NCBI RefSeq assembly: GCF_000159635.1
Contig: NZ_GG667196.1
Location: 2,368-50,241, forward strand
Direction: 5' to 3'
Length of the DNA stretch: 47,874 nt
Source: Corynebacterium lipophiloflavum DSM 44291
GTDB lineage: Bacteria; Actinomycetota; Actinomycetes; Mycobacteriales; Mycobacteriaceae
Shown: in pieces, positions 37,312-45,712 of the stretch
Numbering within the stretch: position 1 is the stretch's first letter
Layout of the letters: each line of letters starts with the position of its first letter
The notes under the pieces: generated by a model
Told to the model about the DNA's origin: nothing
The model's database searches: none
What the model saw: only the letters and a program-made list of their open reading frames with translations
Translations under genes and position numbers: made by a program

Positions 37312-37944
37312 ATGGCACTACCTAAGTTCACTTTCCTCCTGCCGTGCCTGCTGGGCGCCGCGGGACTTTTCGTCGCCCGCCAATCGGGTGATGGATCGGC
37401 GGGCTTTTACGCGGCAACGGTACTGACAGCCATCGTCTACGCCACCACCTGGTGGCTCATGGGCTCGCGCAACGCTTTCGCCGGGCCCGGCAAAGCCGCT
37501 GACATCGCGCGGGGGGTGGCCATCGGCGCGGCCCTAGCCGCCATCTTCGTGGCCGGGGCCGTTATTGTCAGCCGCATCCCTCTCCTCGCTGAACCTGTCG
37601 GCCAGCTGCTGGCGACGACGGAGAAAGGCGGGCTCGCGCCGACCCTGCTCGTTCTCATCCTCAACGGAATCGGCGAGGAGCTCGTTTACCGTGACGCGCT
37701 CCCGCGCCAACTCCGCGTGCACGGCCTGCTGCACCACACGACGTCGATGAGCGCGGTGTCGCTGGCGCTGTACTGCCTTGTCACCGCGGCGATGGGTGTC
37801 TGGCTGCTCATTCTGGCCGCCGCAGTCATCGGTGCCGTGGCCCACTACGAAGCTTTCCGCAGCGGGAGGCTATACAGTTCGATTTCGCTGCACCTGACCT
37901 GGAGCAGCGGCATGCTTTTCCTTTTGCCGCTGTTTTTCCGCTGA
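37312..37944 (+). CDS. CPBP-family intramembrane protein, with an incomplete active site
   Basis: A 210-residue protein with about six hydrophobic segments. The CPBP (Abi, CAAX protease-like) motif 1 is present as GEELVYRDALPRQL, and motif 3 appears as ISLHLTW with its histidine. Motif 2, normally ending in histidine in a FxxxH context, reads LALYCLVT, so one expected histidine is missing. The protein may be inactive or act differently. It is divergent from the SDR-TspO gene and 28 bp ahead of the ABC transporter genes. Confidence 0.68.
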   Translation: MALPKFTFLLPCLLGAAGLFVARQSGDGSAGFYAATVLTAIVYATTWWLMGSRNAFAGPGKAADIARGVAIGAALAAIFVAGAVIVSRIPLLAEPVGQLLATTEKGGLAPTLLVLILNGIGEELVYRDALPRQLRVHGLLHHTTSMSAVSLALYCLVTAAMGVWLLILAAAVIGAVAHYEAFRSGRLYSSISLHLTWSSGMLFLLPLFFR

Positions 37945-37972
37945 GGCTTCCCGATAATCCTGGAGGACGGAC

Positions 37973-38779
37973 ATGATCGAGTTCCGCAACGTGTCAAAGA
38001 CCTACGACGGCAACGCCCTCCCTGCCGTCGCCGACTTCAGCTTCACCGTGGGCACGGGAACAACCACCTGCTTCGTGGGGCCCTCGGGGTGTGGCAAGAC
38101 AACATTGCTGCGCATGGTCAACCGCATGGTCGAACCCGACTCGGGGAGAGTGCTTGTCCGTGGAGCGGATGTGGCCGATTCCGACCCAGTCACGCTGAGA
38201 CGCAGCATCGGGTATGTGATGCAGCACTCCGGCCTGATGCCCCACCGCACGGTACTGGATAACGTCGCCGACATCGCGAAGTTGTCCGGGGCAGGCAAGG
38301 GCGAGGCGAAGCGGCGCGCCGCGGACATGCTTGAGCTGGTCAACCTCGGCTCGTCCCTGTTCGGCCGCTACCCGGCGGAACTCTCCGGGGGCCAGGCCCA
38401 GCGCGTCGGCGTGGCCCGTGGCATGGTGACGCGTCCGGACATCCTCATCATGGACGAGCCTTTCGGCGCGGTTGATCCCGTGGTCCGCCGCAGCCTGCAA
38501 CGCGAAGTGCTTGCGCTGAAGGACACTGTGGCCACGACCGTACTCATGGTCACCCACGACATCGACGAAGCCTTCCTGCTTGGTGACGAAGTCGTGATCC
38601 TCGGCCAGCACGCCCGAATCGAACAAGCGGGAACCCCGGAAAAAATCGTCGCGCACCCGGCCAATGAGGCGGTGCGCGAGTTCATCGGGGCGGAGAACTG
38701 GCACGTGCGTACCGTTCAGCGCGACGGGGAGACCCTGGTGGTGGACGCGACCGGCAAGGTGCGGGGGGTTCTGAAATGA
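37973..38779 (+). CDS. Osmoprotectant/quaternary amine ABC transporter, ATP-binding protein
   Basis: A 268-residue ABC ATPase. Walker A is GPSGCGKTT (about residue 36), the Q-loop VMQHSGLMPH follows, the signature is LSGGQAQR, Walker B is ILIMDEPFGAVDP and the switch histidine is in VTHDIDEAF. VRGADVADSDPVTLRRSIGYVMQ and the DEAFLLGDEV block fit the OpuA/OpuC/ProV branch. There is no CBS domain. It is the first gene of a four-gene operon; the stop overlaps the first permease start (ATGA). Confidence 0.88.
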   Translation: MIEFRNVSKTYDGNALPAVADFSFTVGTGTTTCFVGPSGCGKTTLLRMVNRMVEPDSGRVLVRGADVADSDPVTLRRSIGYVMQHSGLMPHRTVLDNVADIAKLSGAGKGEAKRRAADMLELVNLGSSLFGRYPAELSGGQAQRVGVARGMVTRPDILIMDEPFGAVDPVVRRSLQREVLALKDTVATTVLMVTHDIDEAFLLGDEVVILGQHARIEQAGTPEKIVAHPANEAVREFIGAENWHVRTVQRDGETLVVDATGKVRGVLK

Positions 38780-39426
38780 ATTGGACGTGGCTCGGATCCA
38801 ACGCAGGGCGCATCGGGTCTCTCGCGATCGACCACCTGTTGCTGGCGCTACCCGCGATCTTCGCAGCGTTTTTCATCGCGGTGCCGATCGGTTGGTTCGC
38901 GCATCGCGCCGGCCGCGTACGCGAAACCCTCGTCGTGGCCACGAGCCTGATTTACGTCGTGCCCTCGCTGGCCATGTTTGTTCTGTTGCCGCTTGTGCTG
39001 GGCACCTCGGTGCTCTCACCGCTCAACGTCGTTGTCGCCATGACCCTCTACGGAATTGCGCTGATGGTGCGCTCGGCGACCGACTCCTTCGGCTCCGTGC
39101 CCGCGGATGTGCGCCAATCGGCGATCGCGACCGGGTACTCCCCGCTGAGGCGGATTCTCCGAGTGGAGCTTCCCCTCGCGGGCCCGGGGTTGCTCGCCGG
39201 CGTGCGCGTCGTGGCGGCTTCAACGATCAGCCTTGTTTCGGTCGGCGCCCTCATCGGTGTCCAGTCGCTGGGCACGCTGTTCACGGAGGGGTTTCAACGG
39301 TCCTTCCCCACTCAGATCATCGCGGGGCTTATCGGGACGATTCTCCTCGCCGTGCTTGTCGACGCACTCCTCGTCGCGTTCGGCAGAGTCACCATGCCGT
39401 GGACACGTAAGGCGGGTCTGAAGTGA
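38776..39426 (+). CDS. Osmoprotectant ABC transporter, permease 1
   Basis: A 216-residue permease with five or six membrane helices. The cytoplasmic EAA-type loop that meets the ATPase is SAIATGYSPLRRILRVELPLAGPGLLAG, followed by VGALIGVQSLGTLFTEGF. RAHRAGRVRETL-type early sequence (HRAGRVRE) and STISLVSVGALIG are typical of OpuCB/OpuCD-like subunits. Overlaps both neighbours by 4 bp (ATGA), so translation is coupled. Confidence 0.87.
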   Translation: MNWTWLGSNAGRIGSLAIDHLLLALPAIFAAFFIAVPIGWFAHRAGRVRETLVVATSLIYVVPSLAMFVLLPLVLGTSVLSPLNVVVAMTLYGIALMVRSATDSFGSVPADVRQSAIATGYSPLRRILRVELPLAGPGLLAGVRVVAASTISLVSVGALIGVQSLGTLFTEGFQRSFPTQIIAGLIGTILLAVLVDALLVAFGRVTMPWTRKAGLK

Positions 39427-40070
39427 ACTATCTTGTGACTCGTGAGAATTGGGGTGGGGACACCGGATTTGCCGTCCGTCTCCTCGAGCACGTGGGGTAC
39501 TCTGCTCTCGCCGTTTTTCTGGCGCTGTTAGTTGCGGCGCCAGTGGGGATCGCTATCGGTCACTCCCGGCGCGGCGCGAACACCGTCCTTTCCATTGCCG
39601 GCGCCTTGCGTGCGTTGCCCGCCCTGGGGCTGCTGACATGGTTGGCCATTTCGCTTCCGCGGGGCGCAACGCTGCCGCTGATTCCGGCGACGATCGTCCT
39701 CGTGGTGCTGGCCATCGCTCCCCTCCTCGCCGGGTTTGTTGCCGGATTCGATTCCGTTTCGCGTCAGGTCGTGCACTCCGCCAGAGCAGCGGGTTACAGC
39801 GAGGCCCAGATCCTGACCCGAGTTGAGCTCCCGTTGGCGGCACCCGTCATCATCGGCGGGTTGCGCTCCTGCGTTGTACAGGTCATCGCGACGGCGACGG
39901 TGGTTTCATTTATCGGCCTCGGAGGATTGGGGCGCTACCTCATCGACGGGCTCGCCGTGCAGGACTACCCGCGCATGGTTGCAGGAGCACTGCTGGTCAC
40001 AGCCTTGGCACTGGTAACCGACCTGACCCTCGCGGGGGTGCAACGCTTCCTGGCTCCGCGATCGCATTAA
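39423..40070 (+). CDS. Osmoprotectant ABC transporter, permease 2
   Basis: A 215-residue partner permease, with five or six membrane helices. The EAA loop is SARAAGYSEAQILTRVELPLAAPVIIGGLR, followed by VVQVIATATVVSFIGLGGLGRYLIDGLAVQDY. ALRALPALGLLTWLAI and GAATLPLIPATIVL-type stretches match OpuCB/OpuCD. It starts with GTG overlapping permease 1 by 4 bp. Two permeases imply a heterodimeric channel. Confidence 0.87.
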   Translation: MNYLVTRENWGGDTGFAVRLLEHVGYSALAVFLALLVAAPVGIAIGHSRRGANTVLSIAGALRALPALGLLTWLAISLPRGATLPLIPATIVLVVLAIAPLLAGFVAGFDSVSRQVVHSARAAGYSEAQILTRVELPLAAPVIIGGLRSCVVQVIATATVVSFIGLGGLGRYLIDGLAVQDYPRMVAGALLVTALALVTDLTLAGVQRFLAPRSH

Positions 40071-40081
40071 AGTGGGCGCAC

Positions 40082-40975
40082 ATGAAACTCACTGCAGCCG
40101 CGGGCGCAATTGCCCTGGCCACCTTGACCCTCACCGCGTGCGGTTCCGACGATCCGTTCGCCGTCAGCGGTGAGGCGGGCACCGTTGTCATTGGAACCGC
40201 GAATTTCCCTGAATCCGAGATCATCGGCCAGATCTGGGCCGAGGCGCTGCGCCAGGAAGGTTTCGACGTCGACGTCAACTCCGGCATCGGTTCCCGCGAG
40301 GTGTACCTCGGGGCACTGCAGGAAGGCAGCATCAATGTCGTCCCGGAGTACTCGGGCAATCTCACCCAGTTCTACGGCGGCACCCCCGCCGATGAAGCGG
40401 CGCTCGCCGAGGCCTTACCGGATGACCTGGAAGCCGGGGATTTCAGCCCGGCCGAGTCCAAGGACGCCTACCGCGTTACCCGGCAGCTCGCGGATGAACG
40501 AGGCTTGGGAACCATCGCCGATTTGGACAAGCTCGACCAGATCACCATCGCAGCGCCGCCGGAGTTCGCCGAGCGGCCGTACGGCCCCGCAGGCCTGAGC
40601 GATATCTACGGAATCGATGCCGCCAAAATCAGCGTCAACCCGATCTCGGACGGTGGTGGCCCGCTGACCGTTCAGGCCCTCGTCGAAGGTGCCGCTAACG
40701 TTGGCAACATCTTCACAACCTCCCCCGCTCTGCTGAGCAACGGGGAGGAAGCCGACGTGGTCATTCTCGAAGATCCGGAGAACCTCATCCCCCCGCAGAA
40801 CGTCGTTCCGGTGATCAAGGCGGGCTCGCTGCCCGACGGCGCCCTCGACGTGATTAACTCGGTAAACGCGCAGCTAACCACTGAGGACCTCGTTGAGATG
40901 AACCTGCGCAATGTCGGCCCGGAGCGTGCTGAACCGAGCGCCATCGCGCAGGATTTCGTCTCTAGCTTGAGCTAG
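40082..40975 (+). CDS. Osmoprotectant ABC transporter, substrate-binding lipoprotein
   Basis: A 297-residue lipoprotein with lipobox LTAC (C20). The mature part follows the OpuAC/ProX-like family: VVIGTANFPESEIIGQIWAEAL, then IGSREVYLGALQEGSINVVPEYSGNL, and NVGNIFTTSPAL, with PPQNVVPVI near the end. Glycine betaine, choline or a related amine is the likely ligand. It closes the operon. Its 3' end overlaps the P450 gene on the other strand by 14 bp. Confidence 0.88.
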   Translation: MKLTAAAGAIALATLTLTACGSDDPFAVSGEAGTVVIGTANFPESEIIGQIWAEALRQEGFDVDVNSGIGSREVYLGALQEGSINVVPEYSGNLTQFYGGTPADEAALAEALPDDLEAGDFSPAESKDAYRVTRQLADERGLGTIADLDKLDQITIAAPPEFAERPYGPAGLSDIYGIDAAKISVNPISDGGGPLTVQALVEGAANVGNIFTTSPALLSNGEEADVVILEDPENLIPPQNVVPVIKAGSLPDGALDVINSVNAQLTTEDLVEMNLRNVGPERAEPSAIAQDFVSSLS

Positions 40976-42251
40976 CGACTGTCACGCGCACGCCCGACTT
41001 CGGTCGGGCGAGGATCTCGGTCATGGAGTAGTTGATGTCGATCGCCTCCGCCGAGATACGGACCTCCGGTCGCGCGAGAGCCTCGACAGCTGCGGACAGA
41101 GCCGTCACCGCGATCTTCTCCCCCGGGCAACGATGCCCAGTGCGCACGTCAGCACCGCCCTGCGGGATGAACGGCTTGATTGTCTCCGCCTCGGACTGGG
41201 TTTCGTACGCCATGAAACGCTCCGGATCAAAGCTCGCCGGGTTATCCCACTCCTCGGCCGAGTGGAGGGTGCCGACGAAGTCGAGGATGACGCGCTGCCC
41301 CTGATGGATGGGGCAGCCCTCGAATTCCGTGTCTTTGGTCGCCTTGGCTGGAAACATTGGCACGAACGGGTAGAAACGGCGAACTTCCTGGGCGAATGCG
41401 AAAGCTTCACGGCCGGTTTCGGACTCGTTGATGCGGGTGCGCCACTGAGGGTTCTCCGCGAGCGCAACGGCGGCGAAAGAGGCGAAGAAGCCGACGGCGA
41501 CCGTGGGGCGCGTGAGGTTTTGCAGCTCGATGCCGGCGGTTCGGGCGTCGACACGCTCGCCGCTGGCGTCGGTGAGTTGTGCCATGTGCTCGAGCACGCA
41601 GTCCGGGCGGGCGGTAATCCTGCCTTCACGGACATCGGTGATCAGCGCTTCGGCCCAGTTGTCGAGCTGGCGGCGCTGCCAAAATGCTTTCGGGGTTCCG
41701 GTGGCGGTGCCGAAGTTGTCAAGCAGCGTGATCATGCGGCCGACTAACTCGTCGGTGTTTTCTGCGGGCAGATCGATGCCCGCCCAGCGGAAGGCAGCAC
41801 GACCGAACGCGAGGGAAAGATCCTCGAAAACGTTGCCCTGGGCGCCTTCCCAGCCAGCGACTGCTCGCTCCACTTCCTCCGCGACCAGCGGCGCGAACTC
41901 GGCGACCCGCTCGTCTTCGTAAGCCATCGCCGCCATCTGTGCTTTACGCACCTTGTGCTCTTCGCCGTCGAGATTGTGCACCGCGCCTTTGCCCACGAGG
42001 GCATCGCCGATGACGGGCGGCATGGCACCTTCGCGCTGCATGACATCCTCGTCGTAGAACAAGTCGATGCCGGCAGAACCGCGCACGATGGTCGCGTCCT
42101 GTCCGAGAAGTTTTGTGGTTACGGGGCACATGGATTCGGGTTCGAGGCCCGCCGTTTTTCGTAGGTTCGAGGGAAGAAGGTAGCCGTCTGTGAGGAATTG
42201 GATGGTGCGGTCGCCTGAGACTCGTGGGTTCTGGTTGGAGGTCATGCGCAC
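40962..42251 (-). CDS. CYP152-family P450 fatty acid peroxygenase
   Basis: A 429-residue cytochrome P450 that uses hydrogen peroxide to act on fatty acids. The heme loop IPQGGADVRTGHRCPGE (Cys375) with its long insert is typical of CYP152 proteins, as is the carboxylate-binding LTRPTVAVGF (Arg248, Pro249) in place of the usual acid-alcohol pair. In KGAVHNLDGEEH the residue matching His85 of OleT is a histidine (H92), not the glutamine of P450-BS-beta. The residue matching OleT Phe79 is Val86. Products could be alkenes or hydroxy acids. GTG at 42251 follows TATACG by 7 nt; ATG at 42245 is the alternative. Confidence 0.85.
   Translation of the reverse strand: MRMTSNQNPRVSGDRTIQFLTDGYLLPSNLRKTAGLEPESMCPVTTKLLGQDATIVRGSAGIDLFYDEDVMQREGAMPPVIGDALVGKGAVHNLDGEEHKVRKAQMAAMAYEDERVAEFAPLVAEEVERAVAGWEGAQGNVFEDLSLAFGRAAFRWAGIDLPAENTDELVGRMITLLDNFGTATGTPKAFWQRRQLDNWAEALITDVREGRITARPDCVLEHMAQLTDASGERVDARTAGIELQNLTRPTVAVGFFASFAAVALAENPQWRTRINESETGREAFAFAQEVRRFYPFVPMFPAKATKDTEFEGCPIHQGQRVILDFVGTLHSAEEWDNPASFDPERFMAYETQSEAETIKPFIPQGGADVRTGHRCPGEKIAVTALSAAVEALARPEVRISAEAIDINYSMTEILARPKSGVRVTVASSS
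40991..41010. terminator. Strong hairpin after the ABC operon (terminator-like)
   Basis: CGCCCGAC and GTCGGGCG form a perfect 8-bp stem around a TTCG tetraloop, 16 nt after the substrate-binding protein stop. There is no T-run. It lies within the last codons of the P450 gene on the other strand, so the codons also constrain it. A GC-rich terminator without U-tract is plausible in actinobacteria. Confidence 0.42.
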
Positions 42252-42258
42252 CAGCGTA

Positions 42259-42266
42259 CGTATACT
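42259..42266. promoter_or_regulatory. Overlapping divergent -10 boxes (P450 / carotenoid operon)
   Basis: Minus-strand TATACG (42259-42264) and plus-strand TATACT (42261-42266) share TATA. They lie 7 nt and 6 nt from the start codons at 42251 and 42273, which are themselves only 21 bp apart. Both mRNAs look leaderless. Confidence 0.65.
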
Positions 42267-42272
42267 CGCACC

Positions 42273-43019
42273 GTGCCCGCTCCCCGTATCGGCCTCGTCA
42301 TCCCCTGTCTCAATGACGCGGACCTGCTCGCCCCCTGCCTAGACAGCGTGTCGCGCCAGCGCGAACCCTTCGACTGCGTCATCGTGGTTGATAACGGATC
42401 GACGGATAACACAGCAGATGTGGCGCGTTCCTATGGCGCGGTCGTCGTTTCCGAACCCCGCCGAGGCGTGACGTGGGCTTCCCACGCGGGCTACAGCGAG
42501 GCGGCGGCGCGGGGCCTCGATGTCATCGTGCGTATCGACGCCGACGTGCGCGTCTCGCCAACCTTCAGCCTGCAATGGAAAAACGCATGGGAGGAGGCAG
42601 CCAGCAACCCGAACAAGGACGTCGTTGGCATGACCGGCGCCGCACGCTTCGACCTCCCCGGGTGGCGCGGCTGGCTCCTCAGCGCCTTGTATCTGCGTGC
42701 GTACCGTTACAGCGTGGGCTCCGCGCTCGGACACACGCCGTTTTTCGGCACGAACTGCACCCTGTCCGCCGCCTGGTGGCTCGACGTGCGCGACGTCATT
42801 GACCCGAGCGACACCTTCTCCCACGATGACATCCAGATGTCTTTCGCGGTGCGCGCCCACGAAACGGTTCTGTTCCGTCCGGAGATCACGCTGCTGACTG
42901 ACCCCCGCCCGCTGCGCGGCGCCCGCCAGCTCGCCCGACGCTTCTCGCGCGGGATGCACTCGATGCGCCAAGGATTCAGGAACTCCCCGCCGCAGCGTCG
43001 ACTGTGTGAGCGCGTATAA
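42273..43019 (+). CDS. Family 2 glycosyltransferase, likely carotenoid glycosylation (CrtX-like)
   Basis: A 248-residue GT-A-type glycosyltransferase. It opens IGLVIPCLNDADLLAPCLDSV, the nucleotide-sugar DXD is in RIDADVRV, and FGTNCTLSAAWW follows. A hydrophobic stretch (WLLSALYLRAYRY) may touch the membrane. It leads the carotenoid operon, 11 bp before crtB, so it may glucosylate decaprenoxanthin as CrtX does in C. glutamicum, but the family is broad. GTG start fits a leaderless transcript. A TATAAG (43015-43020) at the stop could be an internal promoter for crtB. Confidence 0.75.
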   Translation: MPAPRIGLVIPCLNDADLLAPCLDSVSRQREPFDCVIVVDNGSTDNTADVARSYGAVVVSEPRRGVTWASHAGYSEAAARGLDVIVRIDADVRVSPTFSLQWKNAWEEAASNPNKDVVGMTGAARFDLPGWRGWLLSALYLRAYRYSVGSALGHTPFFGTNCTLSAAWWLDVRDVIDPSDTFSHDDIQMSFAVRAHETVLFRPEITLLTDPRPLRGARQLARRFSRGMHSMRQGFRNSPPQRRLCERV

Positions 43020-43030
43020 GCTTTGTCAGC

Positions 43031-43882
43031 ATGGAGTCGTCCCGTACCTTGTCCCGCTACGACCTGATGTGCGATCGCGTCGCCGCCCAGGTCATTGCCC
43101 AGTACTCCACGAGTTTTTCTCTGGCTACTCGGTTTCTCGCCCCCCGCGTGCGCACTGACGTGCGCAACCTCTACGCGATGGTGCGCATCGCCGACGAAAT
43201 TGTCGACGGGACCGCCGGAGCGGACGCGGCACAGCTTCTCGACGCCTACGAAACGCAGGTTCTCGCCGCACCAGCGGCACGCTTCCATACCGATCCGGTA
43301 CTCCACGCCTGGGCCAATAGCGCTCGCCGGTGCGATTTTTCCGCGGAGCATGTCACGGCCTTCTTCGCCTCCATGCGCCGCGACCTGAACCAATCCACTT
43401 ACAACCCGGCCGAGTTCGATGCCTACGTGTACGGCTCAGCAGAGGTCATTGGTTTGATGTGCGTGTCGGCATTCGTGGCGGAAGAGCCTGTGCCCGCCTC
43501 GACGCGCGCCGAGTTGGATGATGGTGCCCGCGCGCTGGGTTCCGCTTTCCAGAAGGTGAACTTCTTACGCGATCTCGCCGAGGACCGCGAAAACCTGGGC
43601 CGCACCTACTTCCCCCAGTTGGGTGAGCGCGAGATCGACGACGCCGTGAAAGCTGAACTCGTCGCCGACATCCGCGCCGATCTCGCCCGCGCGCGCCGCG
43701 CCATCGGACTTATCCCGGGATCGGCGCGCGGCGCCGTCGCCGCAGCCGAGGCCCTCTTCTCCGAGCTCACCGAGCTTATCGACGCCACGCCAGCCGCCAC
43801 CCTCGCCACCACGCGCATCTCCGTTCCCCGCCACCGCAAGCTCTACGTCACCGCGAAAGCCCTGAGGAGGGCACATGTCTGA
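43031..43882 (+). CDS. crtB: Phytoene synthase
   Basis: A 283-residue head-to-head prenyl transferase joining two GGPP molecules to phytoene. The first Asp-rich motif is VRIADEIVD and the second is NFLRDLAEDRENLGRTYFP. YSTSFSLATRFL near the start is also conserved. It ends with a four-base-spaced crtI start that overlaps it by 8 bp. The GGPP synthase gene crtE that usually precedes crtB in corynebacterial clusters is not in this window. Confidence 0.95.
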   Translation: MESSRTLSRYDLMCDRVAAQVIAQYSTSFSLATRFLAPRVRTDVRNLYAMVRIADEIVDGTAGADAAQLLDAYETQVLAAPAARFHTDPVLHAWANSARRCDFSAEHVTAFFASMRRDLNQSTYNPAEFDAYVYGSAEVIGLMCVSAFVAEEPVPASTRAELDDGARALGSAFQKVNFLRDLAEDRENLGRTYFPQLGEREIDDAVKAELVADIRADLARARRAIGLIPGSARGAVAAAEALFSELTELIDATPAATLATTRISVPRHRKLYVTAKALRRAHV

Positions 43883-45401
43883 AACAACCGCCATCGTGAT
43901 CGGCGGCGGCGTCGCCGGCCTCGCCACCGCCGCCTTGCTGGGTCGTGAAAATTACAAGGTCACCCTCGTTGAGCGCCTCGACTCCGTCGGCGGCCGCTCC
44001 GGTGAAGAGACTATCGACGGTTACCGCTTCGACACCGGCCCATCCTGGTACCTCATGCCCGATGCCTTTGACCGCTTCTTCGCGCTCTTCGGCAAACGCA
44101 CCGAAGATCTTCTCGACCTGGTGGACCTCGCACCCGCCTACCGCCTTTTTCCGGAAAATGACGAACCCGTCGACGTGTTCTCCGGGCGGAAGGAGGCAAT
44201 TGCGCTCTTCGATTCCATCGAACCCGGCGCCGGCGCTTCCCTCGCGAACTACCTGGATTCCGCTGCCGACGCCTACGACATGGCAGTCGAGCACTTTCTC
44301 TACACCACGTTCAGCTCTGCGCTGCCTTTTCTTTCTGCCCCGCTTCGTCGCCGCGCCCGCGACCTCGCCCGGTTGCTCACGGTGCCCCTGGACAAGTTCG
44401 TCGACTCCCGCTTCAGCGACACCCGCCTCCGGCAAATTCTGCAGTACCCTGCCGTTTTCCTCTCGTCCCACCCGCAGCGCACGCCATCGCTGTATCACCT
44501 GATGAGCCACACCGACTTGGTGCAGGGCGTGAAATATCCCCAGGGCGGTTTCGCGGCCGTCGTCAATGCTCTGGCCGGGCTCGCCGAGGACAACGGCGTA
44601 GACATCCGACTGGGCGCCGACGTCAACGCGATCACCTACTCCGGTGACAGGGCAACGGGGGTGCGACTTGTCGGCGGAGAGCAGATCACGGCCGATATCG
44701 TCGTGTCCGCCGCCGACCTCCACTTCACCGAGACGCGTTTGCTCCCGCCGTCGAAACGCTCCTACGACGAGAAATGGTTCGGAGCGCGCGACCCCGGGTT
44801 GGGCACAGTGCTGGTGATGCTCGGCATAGATACAAAGTTGTCGCAGCTCGCCCACCACAACCTGCTGTTCAGCGAGGATTGGGACAGCGACTTTGACGCG
44901 GTGTTCGACGGCCCCGTCGCCTCCCGCCCCTTGGATGCCTCTCGGTCGATCTACGTCTCCATGCCTTCGGCCACCGATCCCTCCACGGCACCTCCAGGTT
45001 GCGAGAACCTGTTCATGCTCGTCCCCGTCCCCGCGGCAGCCGACTTCGGGCACGGTGACCTCTACCAGGCGGAGTCATCCCCCGCCGTTGCCGCCGTCGC
45101 GCATGCGGCCGTTGACCAGCTCGCCCAGTGGTGCGGCATCGAGGATCTGCGTGAGCACATCACCGTCATGCGCACCCTCGGCCCCTCCGACTTCGCCGAA
45201 CGCTACCGGGCGTGGTCTGGCGGCTCGATCGGCCCGGCCCACACCCTGCGCCAGTCCGCCTTCCTCCGCGGGCGCAACGTGTCCAAGAAACTGCGCAATC
45301 TCTATTACGCAGGCGCGACCACGGTGCCCGGAGTCGGCGTACCGATGTGCCTCATTTCAGCCGAGAACGTGCTCACTCGCGTGTTGGAGCCGCGCTCGTG
45401 A
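43875..45401 (+). CDS. crtI: Phytoene desaturase (lycopene-forming)
   Basis: A 508-residue FAD enzyme that desaturates phytoene to lycopene. The N-terminal dinucleotide-binding VIGGGVAGLATAALL and DSVGGRSGEETIDGYRFDTGPSWY are typical, and the closing LYYAGATTVPGVGVPMCLISAENV is the bacterial CrtI signature. Overlaps crtB by 8 bp and crtYe by one base (or four with GTG 45398), giving tightly coupled translation. Confidence 0.95.
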   Translation: MSETTAIVIGGGVAGLATAALLGRENYKVTLVERLDSVGGRSGEETIDGYRFDTGPSWYLMPDAFDRFFALFGKRTEDLLDLVDLAPAYRLFPENDEPVDVFSGRKEAIALFDSIEPGAGASLANYLDSAADAYDMAVEHFLYTTFSSALPFLSAPLRRRARDLARLLTVPLDKFVDSRFSDTRLRQILQYPAVFLSSHPQRTPSLYHLMSHTDLVQGVKYPQGGFAAVVNALAGLAEDNGVDIRLGADVNAITYSGDRATGVRLVGGEQITADIVVSAADLHFTETRLLPPSKRSYDEKWFGARDPGLGTVLVMLGIDTKLSQLAHHNLLFSEDWDSDFDAVFDGPVASRPLDASRSIYVSMPSATDPSTAPPGCENLFMLVPVPAAADFGHGDLYQAESSPAVAAVAHAAVDQLAQWCGIEDLREHITVMRTLGPSDFAERYRAWSGGSIGPAHTLRQSAFLRGRNVSKKLRNLYYAGATTVPGVGVPMCLISAENVLTRVLEPRS

Positions 45402-45712
45402 TGCATCTTTCCTATCTCATCGTTTTGCTCCTGACACTCGGGTGCATGGTGCTGTGCGACTGGCGTTGGACGCTGGCCTTCTTCGCGGACCCCCGCCGCG
45501 CCGCCGTGCTGTCGCTGTCTGTCGTCGCCCTATTCCTGCTGTGGGACGCCCTGGGCATCGCCACCGGCACATTTTTCCGGGGTGACTCCCCCTTTATGAC
45601 GGGCATCGAGCTTGCACCGGAAATGCCCCTCGAGGAGCCGATGTTCCTATTCTTTCTCACCTACCTCACCATGAACCTCACATCCAGCGTGCGAAGGATG
45701 GTAGCGCAGTGA
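45401..45712 (+). CDS. crtYe: C50 carotenoid epsilon-cyclase subunit CrtYe
   Basis: A 103-residue protein with three membrane helices and the cyclase motif MPLEEPMFLFF (PxExxxF type). With CrtYf it forms the heterodimeric cyclase that closes the epsilon rings of decaprenoxanthin. The ATG at 45401 overlaps the crtI stop; a GTG at 45398 is an alternative. The stop overlaps the crtYf start. Confidence 0.9.
   Translation: MHLSYLIVLLLTLGCMVLCDWRWTLAFFADPRRAAVLSLSVVALFLLWDALGIATGTFFRGDSPFMTGIELAPEMPLEEPMFLFFLTYLTMNLTSSVRRMVAQ

Noticed and set aside
43848..45053. 401-codon frame antisense to crtI
   Set aside because: crtI has all FAD and C-terminal motifs; antisense openness follows from codon bias.
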